64,000 bases of DNA from Enoplosus armatus (GCF_043641665.1 NC_092190.1:17166048-17230047); one strand, 5' to 3'. Positions 16,984 to 31,108 are shown, counted from the stretch's first letter. Program-made: numbers and translations. Notes: a model not told the origin generated them from the sequence alone.

Positions 16984-18569
16984 GCAACAAAGGCACAAAG
17001 AAAACTAGAACCAAGGAATTTGAAGAAGAAGGAATAATCAAAGAGGCATCGACATTCTTCAGGAAACTTGCTACTGCCGCACTGGAAGCCAAATCAACAG
17101 AAATCTGCTGTGGCTTCCGAGTGACTCCACAAGTTTGTTTTATGCTGATGACATGGTGCCTCCTTCTTTTTTTAAGATCCCTTGCCTGGAACCAGGAAGG
17201 TGACTGTCAATCAGCCATGTCAAACATACCATACTCATTCTTTTTTTATCATGACTCTGTGAATCTACAACCACTACTACCAGTTTAATTTAAGTGCTGC
17301 TACAGAGATCGGAGGGACTTTCAGGGGACATCAAAGAGAGACTGCAGTGGCCAAACAGTATGTGACGACATTTACAAGGGTTTACTGTGGGTAATGAGAA
17401 CAGTGCAATATCTAACCAAGGAATTGTGTCCATGTCTACATAGCAGTGTGTGTGTGTGTGTGTATGTGTGTGTGTGTGTGTGTTGATGTACACGCACATG
17501 TGTACACCTGACAACAAGTGAATGCTCCAGAAACGTTACAGACTTTGAGTTTTAAGTTTGCATATGTTGCAAGTACATTTATCAATAGAGCAATAATATT
17601 TGTAGGATCTATGTTATATAGATAGATACAGTTACTGTCATTGTTTTTAACTTGAAGACCAATAGATTTTGGTCTATTTGTTTTGCTTATTTTATGTTGT
17701 GTGTTCACCTTGCTCTTAGTCCTCTGTCATACTCGCTAATTTCAGACACAGTAAGTGTTGAATTACCACATGCCACCATAACATTAAAAATCCTTGAGTC
17801 GCCAAATAGAAGGTTGATATTGGATGATTCTACAACACACCAAATTATGTTCAGTCATAACATTTTTAACGTTCACTGCCAACATTTTTTTAAATGAATT
17901 ATTCCTACAATATCCCCATGTTGCAACTACAATATGGTTGAGGTATAATCAAGATCCATCTGATGAATGTAGTCCAATATTCACTCTCATTTTAGGATTG
18001 TTTTGTTCTCCACCAACTCCTGAACTATCTGGCTCTTTAGCTGCTAAATGCTCCACTATGTTCACAAGCTAGTTGTTAACTATGTCTGTCTGCTGTTTGT
18101 TGCTGGACAGGTAGAGTACATTCAGTTTTTAGAGCTTTTTTGCGGAGAACAGCTGGTCAGAAACAGAAAACTATGAGAGTGATGAGAGTGAGCCAAAACA
18201 GTAAATCTTGTGGGCTGGAAAGCCAAAAATAGAGCTGAAAGACGCTAAACCCAAAAAATGTAGATCTGTCATTTGATATTCATCAGTCACTTGATCCATG
18301 TCCATATATTTTAAAAATATATCGTGATTAGAGCAGCTTTAAAGAAAGAGAATGGTCATAGTAAAAGATTTTACACGGCTCAAACACATTAAACATCCTC
18401 CACTACCTTTAACTCACTTTTGGCACTGAACGTTTGCACTGGATGACGTGGAAAACGTGTGCTGCAGAATCAGCATGTATGAATATATTTCCATAGAAGC
18501 CTCAGCTTTCATTACACACCACCCTGATGTACACAGATTCAAATATCCAATATAAACCTAGACTTGTTA
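16984..18569. other. slc5a7 3' UTR and downstream flank
   Basis: The sequence follows the slc5a7 stop. A hairpin-capable segment lies at 17084-17118 and a TG-rich microsatellite at 17446-17482. No canonical AATAAA was found close to the stop. The transcript may use a variant signal (ATTAAA near 17781) or extend as far as the AATAAA at 20635-20640. The UTR end cannot be fixed from sequence. No coding exon was seen. Confidence 0.4.
17446..17482. repeat. (TG)n microsatellite, interrupted
   Basis: TG dinucleotide tract with one TATG interruption, downstream of slc5a7. Confidence 0.9.
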
Positions 18570-18805
18570 ATGTTTTTCCAGGCCGCCATTGGCTTCCATT
18601 CATTTCCATAAGTTATGAAAATCAGTTGGCAATCTTTGTTTTTGTCAAATGTATAATTGTGTCGTACATCATTAAATGAATGTGCATTTACAACTGCATT
18701 GCCACAAAACAATTACATTGACAAAAATAAAAGCACATATGATGTTCATTTTCCAAGTTCATGTTTATATATAGATTAATGGAACCCAATGGCAGCCTGG
18801 AAAAT
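18570..18805. repeat. MITE-like repeat, family B, copy 2, with inverted arms
   Basis: The left arm (about 18575-18605: TTTCCAGGCCGCCATTGGCT, then TCCATTCATT) is inverted at the right end (about 18777-18804: ATGGAACCCAATGGCAGCCT, then GGAAA). Inner parts are also partly self-complementary (TTTTTGTCAA against TTGACAAAAA). A relative lies in slc5a7 intron 2 at about 12225-12420. The foldback structure suggests a MITE. Confidence 0.5.
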
Positions 18806-21540
18806 ATGACAATTCTGAAATCTAAAACACTGCAGTAAACTTTGAAAGTGATTGACATGTTCAGTATACTTCATTGATTTCCATTGACTTCATTTTAAAT
18901 GTGGCCCTCAAAAATGATCTCACAGAAGCTATTCTGAAATATGTGTGTGCCTATGATGATTTGTTTGCTCATCTTAAACCGGTATTGACTGACCAGCCAC
19001 AGCAGGTTAGTGGAGACAGGAAATGATTGTTCCTCCCGGGATGGTGTCAGTAGCACCGGTCATTATTGATCCAATCCCCAGTTGATTAGCCCTCAGGACA
19101 TTTGATTAATGCTGCAAAGAGGTTTGGAAACTACGGTTTATAAGGTTTTGTTTTACAGTCTGTTCATATTCGTTGATGAAAGTTGAACTGTTACTGATTG
19201 AGCACCCTCATACATAAATTCAGTACATAAAGTCAGTCCTTACATTTCCCCAGGTCTGCGGTTTCAAACTGCCAGGCACACTGCTGCTCTGTATAAGGAG
19301 AGTCAAGAGAAGGCATTGTCACTTTATACAGTGATTTTTGGCATTAGTGTTACCGTTGTCCAGTTGACTTCTCTGTGTTTATCTCAACTCATAATTGTTG
19401 TGGTTTGTTGGTGTCTTTTTGAATCTATTGACTCGCCTTAATTCAAAGGTCAGCCGTAGAAAATGACTGGGTTTGGAACGCTTGCAAAAAGTGACCACTT
19501 TTATAGAAAAAGAATTTCAGTTATAGATAAGGCAAGCGATATTCCATATTTTATTTATTATCAACAATTAAGACCAAAACCAACAATGTGTTAGTCTGTC
19601 TCTCAGTATTCTCTGACTTCCTGAAGCCATCTATGGCACTCAAGCTGCAAGCCCATTCATTCCTACTGAAGACAGCGGAGCAATTTCCTAACACAGCTGG
19701 CCACTGTAGTTTCCAGAAAATGTTACTCAAACAGGAGTAAATGGTGCATTTGTTGGGGACTATTTTCACATGCAGATTAGGTGTTTTATTGAGTATTTAC
19801 TGCAGCAGGGCGATGTATTGTGGAACTGACTCATATTAAACTACAGAGCCCAAGTTAATCTTGATGAAACTATATGTCATCCAGTGAAAAGCTGTGGCTC
19901 ACTGATGTGTTTTTGGACAACAATGGCACAGAGGACGAAGCTACCCCAGGCTTTGGCTACACAGACAATACTTGTTAGTAGGATCAATTCATTATTGATT
20001 TTGGTCTTTTCAAGGGATTTGGTGACAATAAGAAAAATCTAGTCTAACACCAGCCTTATCCTTTAAGGTGACAAAATGGCCTTGTAGTTAGTCATTAGAG
20101 TGAAGGGGACTTGATCCCTGTATGCAGCCATATCTGCTGAGGTTCAGTAAGACACACAAAATCCCAACCTGATCCTATCCCCTCTCTAAAACATTAATAA
20201 ACAGATGTGGGATTTATGATTTACCATCAAGACGACGTGAGCTTCAAATTGAAATGGGTGACTGCTGGTCTGATGCTATGCAAAGTGTCAGGCGATCTCA
20301 TTGGACTTAAATGTGAATGTAAACTCTCCTCATCGGATAAGCCTCATAATGAGTGTGTCGTAGCTTAGGTTCCTTCACAAACCTGAATGCACACAGAAAA
20401 GAATCAATGTCAGCTGTTGGACTGGCACATTTGTGGCTATATGTCGTAAATTGCAATTCTGCTGTATTTTTGTGTGATAAATGTATATGCCAAAAAAGCA
20501 TAGGAACAAATTCAAGTCTACTTTTAAACGCAGCATTGAAAATGATGTTTGTTGACAGTGAAATTACAGCTATTTATTTATTCATGCAGTGTCTATAAGA
20601 GTATAGTTGTAAACATATGTGAAGTCGAAAGTTGAATAAATTATATTATTTAGCACAATCACGATTTGGTTTTCTTTCTCCATATGTACATACTTGCATT
20701 ACAGCATCTGAAATTTTACAGATTAACTGTTTGGATGTGTTTCATGCATGTCGACTTGCATTTTTATTATTTATTATTGTTTTATTCTCAACTAATTAAT
20801 AAGATATGTAAAAAGATAAAGAAAGATGGATAAATTTGTGTGTGTGTTTGTGTGCGTGTTGGTGTACAGGGTGTGGACTGACTGGTGGAGGGTTTAATCT
20901 AGGGGTTGCCGCCTGTTAGGACGCATCAATCAAAACGCCCACCTCAGAATCTTATAACTGCCAAAACTGTCAGTGCTGTCAATCTCTCTCTTTCACACAC
21001 ACACATACACACACACACAAACACACACACACACCTCAGATCCCAGTCTGAACCCTAGCTGATGAAAGAAATATTGTGGTTTTTCATCTAAGTATTAAAC
21101 TCTACCTCCCAAGTAGGAATAACAGAAGGTGTTAAATAACAAATTAAATCTTTTCTTTTGTGGTTGAAAACATGTTTCTTCCTTTACTGTATGTGAAGTA
21201 GCAGTGTATTATAAGGTATAATGTCTGGGAGTTAAAGTAATGGGGAAAGGACAGGATTGTGTTGGAAACATGAAACAGTAAGACCCCAAGATTGACATAA
21301 AGAAATACATTGTGGCTGACAAGCTCAGAAGAACATTTTGGCCCTATCAATACCAATCAATACCACAAGAACAAAAACCTGCAAACTTTGACAGACAGTA
21401 GCAGAGGTGAGAATAATGTATGGCTTTGCAAGTAATCTCAGGTGTAGACACTTAAATGATCATTTAATATATTTTCATTTTAAATGTTTAATGTCCGAAT
21501 GTCAGTTTGGAAATTGGCCGCAAGTTTTTGTCCGTGGGAT
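18806..21540. other. Intergenic, nothing coding recognised
   Basis: AT-rich sequence between slc5a7 and the first LINE fragment. It holds a canonical AATAAA at 20635-20640, possibly a distal slc5a7 polyadenylation signal, and a CA-rich tract at about 20994-21034. Open stretches here are short and show no family resemblance. Confidence 0.4.
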
Positions 21541-21732
21541 CTAAATCGGGTCCCTACAGCAGCAGTTGAACACAAAAAGAACTGGTACAACTCCAGAGGT
21601 CAGGGAGCTGTTGATGATGGTCAGCAGTGCAGGGCCGATTGACTCTATTGCTTCTTTAAGCAGTTTTGTCGGGATAATATCAAGGGAACTCGATGAGGGG
21701 AAATGACAGCATCTGCATTTTTTCCCAAGCAT
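21541..21732 (-). pseudogene. LINE reverse-transcriptase fragment (L2/CR1-type)
   Basis: On the minus strand the open stretch reads SSSLDIIPTKLLKEAIESIG, then PALLTIINSSLTSGVVP. This matches the pre-palm region of CR1/L2-type non-LTR retrotransposon reverse transcriptases (pattern D-x-IPT-x-LLK...IINxSLxxGxVP). Flanks lose similarity on both sides, so this is an isolated truncated remnant. Confidence 0.75.
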
Positions 21733-22689
21733 GGTACCTCTTATCTGCGTACATTCACATCTCTCTCTCTCTCAAACTATTTCTATATTTGACGACGCTC
21801 CAAGTGCCTCTATATAGACACTTATTGTACTGTAAAGGACCATATAAGAATCTATGAAAAACAATATATGGTTCATTGAGTCATTATGGTTCCATTTAGA
21901 GCCACTTCTATAACAATCCCTTATGTGCATTTCAGGCATGCTAAATTAGTCGTGTTTTAATCTCTAAAACTGATATGAGGGGTTTCAAAATGAAAGACTT
22001 GATATATGTGTAGATGTTACACCTCTCACTTCACCTTGTGGGAATCATATAAGCAGCATCCATGCCTCCAGACCTATACCTAACAGCAAGCAATTATTCT
22101 GTCTGTAGAAAGAGATTGAGGCAAGTGAGAAAGTAGAGTAGTTATTAGTGTAAATGCCAATGAAACCTGCCAGAGCGTCAGGTGATTCGCCCACAGGTGA
22201 CAGACATGAGATTGGTCTGATGCCATCAAAGTGATATGCATGTTTAAAGTGTGTTACCATCTCACAAAAACTGGAAAATAGTCAAGGGGATCATGGTTCC
22301 TCTGTACAACTGACATTAATCTGTTTCCTGTGTGATCATATTGTCTTTGTACAGAGCAATAAGGCACCAACGCCAAGATATGCTATATATGGGGATGATC
22401 AAAGACACTTAAATGTAAAGTATGTCTATATATGAAGATTTTGGAAACAGCAATAAACTGTGTTGCATGGATATATCTGTGAGATTCATGTAAATACAAC
22501 AAGCGGCAGGCAGGTCTGAGAGAAAAGTAATAGCTGAAGAGGAAACTGGTGGATGGAGGAGACAGAGGCTACATAGAGCATGGATTTTATTTATTTATTT
22601 ATTTATTTATTTTACAGTCAATTATAAAGCAAATAAAAAAACATAGAAATGGTCAGAGTGACACATATGACAATCCACTTTATGTTAAG
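21733..22689. other. Intergenic, nothing recognised except (ATTT)n
   Basis: No gene, RNA gene or element with clear ends was seen. An ATTT tetranucleotide tract lies at 22584-22613. Confidence 0.4.
22584..22613. repeat. (ATTT)n microsatellite
   Basis: About seven tandem ATTT/TTTA units. Confidence 0.9.
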
Positions 22690-22856
22690 GGAAACCTGTG
22701 ACATGTTTCTGTCCTGGTATTGTGCATCACCGTCACACTGTCATGGGTTACTTTGACACTTGAATAGAACAGAGCCATCATTAATAATATTAGTAACATC
22801 TGTGCTTTTCCTACTGTGACAAGTCAATACATCTGCTGTGAAAAAGGCTTGACTTT
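22690..22856 (-). repeat. MITE-like repeat, family A, second copy
   Basis: Read on the minus strand it begins AGCCTTTTTCACAGCAGATG, continues TTGACTTGTCACAGTAGG and GATGGCTCTGTTCTATTC, and parallels 7884-7990. It shows that this repeat is dispersed in the genome. Confidence 0.5.
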
Positions 22857-22972
22857 TGTTCCCCTATTGGAAGTATTTCCATCTGTCCATTATTTACATT
22901 CAGTCTCATGCATATTTGTATTCATATCTTAACTTTATCGTACTTGGGTAAAAATTGGTGTCATACATGTTT

Positions 22973-23215
22973 TTCCAGGGTTGTCCTCCGTCACCGATTC
23001 TGATTTTCATTGATAGGATCTCAAGGCTCTTCTGTTGGCTTCATCAGACTGTGAGCTTCAGCACACACTGGGCCGGTTTGCAGTTGAGTGTGAAGCGGTC
23101 GGGAGGAGAGTCAGCATCTCCTGACTGTCTGAGGCCATGGAAAACAGCAGATTATTGTCACTGCAACTGTCCCGGATAATCGGCAGAAAATGGTTGGATG
23201 GATGGAGAATAATAT
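22973..23215 (+). pseudogene. RTE/Rex3-type LINE fragment
   Basis: One frame reads QGCPPSPILIFIDRISR, the core before the RT catalytic motif. After a deletion of the FADD region the adjacent frame reads SSDCELQHTLGRFAVECEAV, typical of RTE/Rex3 elements in fish. A stop follows VSIS, and the fragment ends in a short GGATGG-type tail, as RTE elements often do. It is a dead, internally deleted, frameshifted copy. Confidence 0.75.
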
Positions 23216-26110
23216 AGAAAATATAGGTGGTTTTTGCTTTCAATATACCCTATTTTGCCCACAATCAGAGCCAGGGTTAGACAGAATCGATAAGCAAAAT
23301 TGGAAATGCTGCCAACAAATCATGGGTCTTATTCTTCCTGAGCGGGGCTTTTTATGTTTAATGTATCATTGGCCCCTACATAATCCATCAAAAAACACAC
23401 AACCTCTGATGTTCGTCATGTGTTTATCACCACAATACTCAGATTGAACTCCCAGCTGGTCGAGTAAGCATTTTTTGTTTGAAATGTTTCCACTCTCTAT
23501 GTACTCATATATGTATCTCTCTCAACCCTGCAGCCTAGCTGCAGGCTTCACGACTCAAGCTTTGTCCTCGCTGAAGCTTCCTCTGTATTTTAAATGACAG
23601 AGAATTCCCAGAACGTTGTCAGTAGCATGTAATTCACACATGCACACAGATTGGCAAGCACACACATACGTTCAGCCCTGCAGCACAGCTCATGACTTAT
23701 TCTCTCTAAAATAACAAAAAGTAGATGGAAGTGCTGAGGAAAAGACAACACATTATACTGTGTGACATCCCTTATACCTTTTATTTATTTTATAGCTTTT
23801 AATAGTAGCTTAATATGATTTAATGCCTAATAATAGTTATATTTATTCCTTCAGACAGTTTAATTAAATTTTTTTCTTTTTTCTTTGCTGTTACTTTACC
23901 CTGACATCCATGTAGAAACACTGACTGGCTGGTCTGAAGTTGAAGAGAAAATGATGTATGAAGATCAAGATCCACTCTTTTGGCCATAACTGATACTGGT
24001 GTGACTGTGATGTTGCATTCTGGGTACTGGAAGCATCAATACAGCTACAGAAGCAGCTGCTTTGGTTAATAAACAGACCCCAGTATGGGGGAGAGAGAGA
24101 TGAGTCCATTTTTAAAGCTATCCATACTTCTTTATGGGGGCGGCATGAGCCAAGAGAAGGTAGCCGCATACATTTTAAACTGATAGGATAATAGAAAGAG
24201 GTGGTAAAATGTATGACTGGCTTGGAGCCAAGAGGCGTAGCTGGAATTAAGTTGTCTTGAAACTGACTGAAGCTGAGCACAGATTTATGTTGTCCTGAAT
24301 TAATTAAAGGCATTGTGGAAAATCATCTTCAGTATCCACATACTGTGGTAGCACAAGTGGAACATATGTGTATTACTAGATCTATGAAGAACTTTGTGCT
24401 GTTGTAAACAATTTTGTGTTCTAGTAAACAGTATAATCATAAACACATTGGTTGTATAGATATGAACAGTACAGCTCTGAGAAAACTTTAGTCCACATCC
24501 ACCTGTTGTGTGGACCTCACCTCAGTCTCACCTTGTGTATAAATTGGACTGAGACCAGACAATCGGCTCCCAAAAACATCTTCCCTAAAATCTTCAGCTA
24601 TTAAAGGAACCAGTGAGGCCTAGAGCTCAGAGGGCTGCGCCTATACTACAAGAATCTGGAGTTACAGTACGTAAATAATGTCCTATATCGTATAGGCTCC
24701 ACCCTCTAAGGCTATCACTAGTGGGATAAGGGCGAAGCAAAGTATAGTCTATGCCTGACTGGGTCCGTCCGGTACCACAAACACAAGCACATATCCACTT
24801 CACGAGATGAAATAAGGGGTCCATTTCCCTCTCCAATTTAACCACTGTGTATTACTAATATTAAATATATATTAAAATTAAAAAATATTATTTTTGTATT
24901 TAGATGTGTTGGCTATGTTACCCAGCTACATTATTTTGAGAGAGACAGAAAAGGGAGTCACAAGTGCAGCACAAAAGAAAAAATAACTGGAAAAGTGAAC
25001 AAAGAAATCGAATAATAAGACATCAAATAAGAAAAGAACAAAGGCTAGCAAAAGAAGAGAGAGGGGGATGATGTAATTTATAGCAATAAATCTTGGCCCA
25101 TTTACTGCGGATTATGGCCAGCCTGGAAAACAGTCATCGTCATTATTCACATTAGACTAAGTGCTCCACTTCTCAGGATAGAGGGGGGAAAAGGAAGGAG
25201 GGAGAAATGAATGGGAAGGCCAGACATTTACTGTTGCCCCCTTAGCTCATATGAGGGATGGGCTGGACTGAGAGTCTCCACCCACCCACCAGCTATGTCC
25301 TTGCTTCTGTCCTTTATCATTTAAGAGTTGATCTCATGGGAAACACAAGTTTCTTCAGGAGTAAAACCAGGCTTTCTTCAAAGTGTCAATCTGTAAGCCT
25401 GTGATGGGTTATTATTCATATTGTTCATTGTTGATCTTCGGTTTATTGTTTTTTTTTATTTTCATATTTATCCAGTTTTGTTGTTGAGTTATTAGTGAGA
25501 GGTTTTGCACTGTACTTCCTTGAGATCACTTGGCAATCCAACAATTTGTCAATTACTGTGATGCCTTATACCATTTATTTTACGCATTGACAGTGTTTTG
25601 GCGAAGCTGTGTTTGTTGTCTGTCCAATCCACTCGCGTTGAACTGCTCAGTCTTCTGATTCCAAAGTAGACGTCTTCAAGTTGATCCTAAAAACCAGAGG
25701 ATCCAACCTGATCTACTCTCTGGGTCATTTTTTATAAATGCTTACAAATGTAACAATATATATATATATATATATATAACTTTTTCTTGAACTTGTCTGA
25801 TCTATTAAAACAATTTTCAGCAGGGGAAGCACTGTTACATATGTAATCATGCGTTTTTATAAGATGTTTCCACCCAGTTATGGCTGACGTTATTCTATAC
25901 TTTTCTTGTTCTATTTCTATTCTATACTTGTTGTTAACAAGTCCTGTACTAACAATCCATTAGTCAGTTTCACTTTCTGACTCTTTGCAATGTTATATGT
26001 ACAGTATGATGGTTGATGTGTGATTGACGCATACTAGTATTTGCTTCTTTGTTTATGACAGTTTAAATTTTTCAGGGTATACATATATATGCGGTCATAC
26101 CCAGGAATTG

Positions 26111-26153
<43 letters not shown>

Positions 26154-26867
26154 ACACATAGCCACCCTGTCCCCAGGGTACATTTTATTAATGCTGGCAA
26201 TACTGTAGACAGGAACATAAATTACTTGAGGATTTATTACAGCTATTGCTATGGCAAGAATATTATAGCAGAGTCACAAACAGAGACAGGGGAAGCAGGC
26301 ATGTATCACTTACTAAGCACATTGTCCTGTTGTTCTGCAGGAAAACTTGAAATGCCACAGTTCAACTGTTCATGGCGATCACAGTACATTTATCACTGAA
26401 ATATTCCTGCTTCATGTAAAAAAGGCAACAGACACAGACACTCCTGCTTTGTGAGACAGCAGGGCAGGCACTGATCTGAGCTGCATTATCATCTTACAGA
26501 ACCTGCCTTGTTCATACAATGGCCATATTTGATTTTCATCACACCCGGGCTGAGAAAGACTATGCCACAGACATCTTTGAATAAAGATAATAACATTTGT
26601 GCCTGATATCACATTCTGCCATTTCAGTGATTTCTGTTGTGCTGGGAGAGAAAAGTTTACGTTTTTCATTCCTTTGTGCTTCAAAGGAGCTCAAATCTGA
26701 GTCGTTAGCAGTCTGCTTTCAGTCTCAAGTGGGTTTCATATTAGACAGCCACAACAAATGCACAGAGAGAGAGAGAGCTCTTCCTGACAGTTAAACACTA
26801 TCCCTTGTGGTCTAACCTGCCAGTATTAGAAAGCTAACAAACATAATTTATTTTGTAAAAAATACAG
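23216..26867. other. Intergenic, nothing coding recognised
   Basis: AT-rich DNA with TA (25757-25780) and CA (26114-26158) microsatellites. The segment 24636-24840 has a distinct composition and looks like a fragment of a dispersed element, but I could not assign it. No exon was found. Confidence 0.35.
26114..26158. repeat. (CA)n microsatellite
   Basis: CA tract with one CT interruption. Confidence 0.95.
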
Positions 26868-27371
26868 ATCAGAATCAGAATCAGAAACTGTTTATTGCCA
26901 AGTAACATACATTACAAGGAATTTGCCGTGGTCTGATGGTGCTACATTGTTTTTAACATATAACACATAATCTGACAGACAACAAGCATGTAAAAATATA
27001 AAGGTAAAAGAATAAGATAAGATAAATAACAAACAGTGCAGTGTCCAGATAAAGTGTCCAGTAGGGGGTGTGTGCGTTAATGTAACGCAGGGGGGACAGG
27101 GGCGGTGTACGTTAATATAACGTATAACTTGTGTTTGTGTTGGGGGGTTGGGATCAGTGCAAGACTTTGGCCGTGTTCATCAGGTTGACTGCAGAGGGGA
27201 AGAAACTGTTTTTGTGGCAGGAGGTTTTGGTCCTGATGGACCGCAGCCTCCTGCCAGAGGGGAGAGGGTCAAACAGATAGTGTCCAGGGTGGGAGGGGTC
27301 GGCAGCGATCTTCCCTGCTCTCCTCAGGGTCCTGGAGGAGTACAGGTCCTGAAGAGATGGGAGGTTGCAGA
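26868..27371 (-). mobile_element. 5'-truncated LINE 3' end (Rex1/L2-like)
   Basis: On the minus strand the segment 27371-27160 encodes the end of a LINE ORF: LQDLYSSRTLRRAGKIAADP, then LFDPLPSGRRLRSIRTKTS, then NSFFPSAVNLMNTA. This tail is common among fish non-LTR retrotransposons. A 3' UTR follows, and the element ends in a TGATTC hexamer tail (RC of CAGAATCAGAATCAGAA at 26872-26888). The 5' end is truncated, as is usual for LINE insertions. Confidence 0.8.
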
Positions 27372-28801
27372 TCTTGTACTTTGTAGCAATCCCTCACTGT
27401 CTTATTTGTAAAATAAGAAAGTACTGCATCTAAGTCAGAACATTGTAAACATCTTTAATATACACTGCATGATTATCTTGGTTGATAATGTCTAATACCT
27501 CTTCCAATAGCAGGTTTTCTTCCGAGCGTGTAATGAAATTATGCCTGTGGTCTGTGATCTGGATGTACTCTGGACAATACTGTTGGACAGGTACAGTGTC
27601 AGGTTGGATAATGAGCCATGGAAAATATCACATGGCCATAATTGAGTTTACTCCAGTCATACTAACGAACAACATGATTTATTATAGTCACTCTCCATGC
27701 CACTTCTATACAGTCTTTTAGAGTTGAGAAATAAATAGTAGCAACAAACAACAATTGAATTCTCTGGCTACTATTCTACAGGCGCTGAGCACAGGTTTTC
27801 GTTTTGCTCTCTGTAAAGGCTCTTTACAGTCTCTATACATATTAACCTGGATTAAGGAAACATTTATAGTCTGTTTTTTTGTGCATTTGCTCACTGGTTT
27901 ACTGAAGGTACTGTGTTTCTTGCACCAGATTAAGTGGAAATTGAAAATGTGGAAAAGTAGAAGTAGTTACTTCAAAGCCTATAAAACATGTGTACAAAAT
28001 AACTGAATGTTTGATGTAAATAAAAACAAAAGTCAAAAAACACTGACACACAGTCTCATACACAGTGTGCACACTGTGTATGGGATGTATTGACAAGTCT
28101 GTCCGGTGTGTTACATCAAGCTTTCTTTCAGCTGTCAGACCCACTGGGACTCATTTAGTGTACATATTGACATCCCTTTTGTTTTGTTTTTATTTATTTG
28201 ATGGATTGAAAAGAGTATTCACAATCAGTTTATGTAATATCATAAAGGTTCTTCTTTTGATAGCTTTGTCCCTGATTTGAATCTATTTCAGTAAAATTTA
28301 CTTATTGTCTTAATTGCTGGTGGCATGAACCATCAGTATAAGTACAAGTATATTAGGGCATGTAGCATAATGTCAGGTTGACAAAAACATTGGAAGTGAA
28401 AGTAAAGGTATGATGGACATTTTTGCTAGGCTCACCTTAATTTTTACCTCAAATAGAATAAATATTTTCTTGTAACAGGACAGGATGCTCCATTATCATT
28501 CCAGCGAAGCAATCAAGCAGGTCTTTTTTGTTTGGACAAACCACAGGTGTTTTCATTTGTGAAGCCAAATCAGTCGTTCTCTCTAATTGTTTTGCAAATT
28601 GAATTTTTTTCCCCTGACTGCAACAAAAGAAAAGTCCAGCTGCAGTTTTAATGGAATATGGTAGCATATTTTATAATTAGATGTGATTGACAGTGTTCTC
28701 GTGCACATTTGACTGATGCACTGCACCTATCGATTTCCTATCACTTTAACACTGCGAGGAAAGACCACCTCACACAACAACACATCTCATGGGAGCTGCA
28801 A

Positions 28802-28803
<2 letters not shown>

Positions 28804-28833
<30 letters not shown>
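28804..28833. repeat. (GT)n microsatellite
   Basis: Pure GT tract of about 15 units. Confidence 0.95.
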
Positions 28834-28835
<2 letters not shown>

Positions 28836-30884
28836 GGTAATACTGTATGTGCTCACACACTCGTACATTTCACAAATGAAAAACCTGAAGTTCAAACCTG
28901 CCTGCTTTACCATAAATTCTCCTCTTCAATCTTAATTTTTCAATTGCGCAACCACTTTCATTCACAGTATATCATCAATGGTTTTAATATATTGCAACGC
29001 ACTTTAAGTAAAATGTCATTTTTAGTTATTCAGCCATATTTGGTTCACTTATGGAAAATTACCATCACTCATCCACATTATGGAATATAATTCAGCTGCA
29101 CCTCTTCAGATTCTGCAGCCTTTCTCATTACTGCTGCACTCACTGACTGCTGCGGTGGCTGCCTATGTATTGAACTGCAGTAAGTAATGAAAATTTTGTG
29201 TGTCCACTGTTCGTTCTCCTATTGATCCCATCAGTGGTAAGTAGCTCGGCTCCAATTACGCCTTAATAGGCCCGAGGGAGAGGGGAGGAGAGGAGAATGT
29301 GATCGTATCAAACTAAAGAACGTTTAGCAAATTCTCACTGACTGAAGCTCAACAAAAGCCATATTTTACCTGCAATTAGCATTTCACAATAAATCAGTAT
29401 AATGAGCAAAGTGGGAAATGATTAACTGAGCCGCTATATTCTCAAAGCCAATCATTAAATCTTGAAGTTTAAAGTAAAAACATTTTTTTCCTCTGGGACA
29501 AGTCCGGGACTATCTATTTTATTATTTATATGTAATGTTAGTTACAATGCAGAATCAATGATAATTGACTCCCTCCTTTCTCGCCAATTTATACCTCCAT
29601 CCCCGGCTGCCTAAAACTCGTTTTTCCTCCTTTTTGAAGAGCTGACAGGCGCTGACTCTTGTCACAACAATGCTAACGTAATCAGCTGAACCCACACAAC
29701 CTTCGATGCACAAATTATATTACACCACAGTGGGTGTGTGTGTGTGGGGGGGGGGTCCTTCAGAGTGATTTACTTAATACCTGGACTCACAATGAATGTT
29801 GAGTGGGGGAAGGAGCTGCAGCCTTGAAGCCCCATTAGAGACATACAGTGCTATAACCAAAGCTGAGCATGTGTGTGTGCTGTATGGCTGTATGTGTGTG
29901 TGTCCACCTGTAAAGCAGGTCCTCTTTCTGCTTCACTGCTTCTGCACATCTGGCTTCCTCCAGCAGCAGAAAAAAACAAAGCAAAAAACAAAAACATCCA
30001 AGACTGAGATAAAAAGATGGAAGCTGGCAGGTGAAATGATGCTCATACATTAATATGGAAGAAATCAAAGACATGTTTCATTTCAAACTGAAGTTGTCAG
30101 TTCTCATTTAATAACACTTAATGATTCTGATGGAGCTGAATAGCCAAAAGATTATTATTTATCCCATTTGAAATTATAATTTGAGAGGTTTATGTAAAAA
30201 TGACTGGTTGTGCCATTTTAGAAAGAAAAGTAAGTCTCTCAATTTGCCCAACCCCTCCTCCGCTGATTATTCTATTTCCCCTGTGCTCAAAAGCATAATG
30301 TAAACACATTGGAAGTACAGATTCACGTTTACTACAAAACTAATCTGCCAGTGTAGAAATACATGAAATGTCTTTTACTACTATCGATCACATGACTACT
30401 TGCAGTGACTACTTACAGGTCATTCGTAGTGATGAACCTACAGAGAATTAGCACCCAAACAGCAGAAAGACAACGTAATGAAGCATTTAGCAGCTTAAGA
30501 GACAACCAGGAGGTGGTGGAGACCAAAATAGAGTTAAAAGGAGAGTGAATATAAGACTCACCACAAACATGACAATTTAGAATAGAATATTTGCAACCAA
30601 GACAAAATGATCAGTTTTGGTATCGGTCAAAAAGTATCTGCATTTTTCTTTTTTACCCTTCCCCAGCTGCAGGGCACCTGTTGCAGCAGGCAGGATGTGT
30701 TTCTGATTAGAAGTGATACCAGCTGCTGGCTAACAGGCTAACGGGACAGAAACATTTATCCTGCTAACAAAGCCCTGGCAGGGCCCCTGTCGTCCACCCT
30801 GCTCTCCGTAATGCTTTATGACACTGTCATTTAAAGATGACATATGATAGGAGCGGGATTGAGCTTGCCAATATTCCCCGTCAT

Positions 30885-30918
30885 CACACACACACACACA
30901 CACGCACACACACACACA
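30885..30918. repeat. (CA)n microsatellite
   Basis: CA tract with one CG interruption. A GT tract lies about 190 bp to the right, so the two could pair as an inverted repeat. Confidence 0.95.
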
Positions 30919-31104
30919 GCTGCTGAGGAGGCAACCCAGAGAGGCGGACAGAGAGGCAAAGATGGATGAGCAGCTGCTCTGTGTGTGAGTGTGTGTGTAT
31001 TGGCCAGTGTAGTCTTGGTTATTTATTTGATTTTTTTTTCCGGTTTTACATCTCTCATGAATCAAGAGGAATGGTTTCATGTGACTCTGGATATTGGCCG
31101 TTAT

Positions 31105-31108
<4 letters not shown>

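Noticed and set aside
24636..24840. Segment of distinct composition with an open minus frame
   Set aside because: Suspected piece of a dispersed element (LTR-like), but I found no terminal repeats, duplication or recognisable protein.
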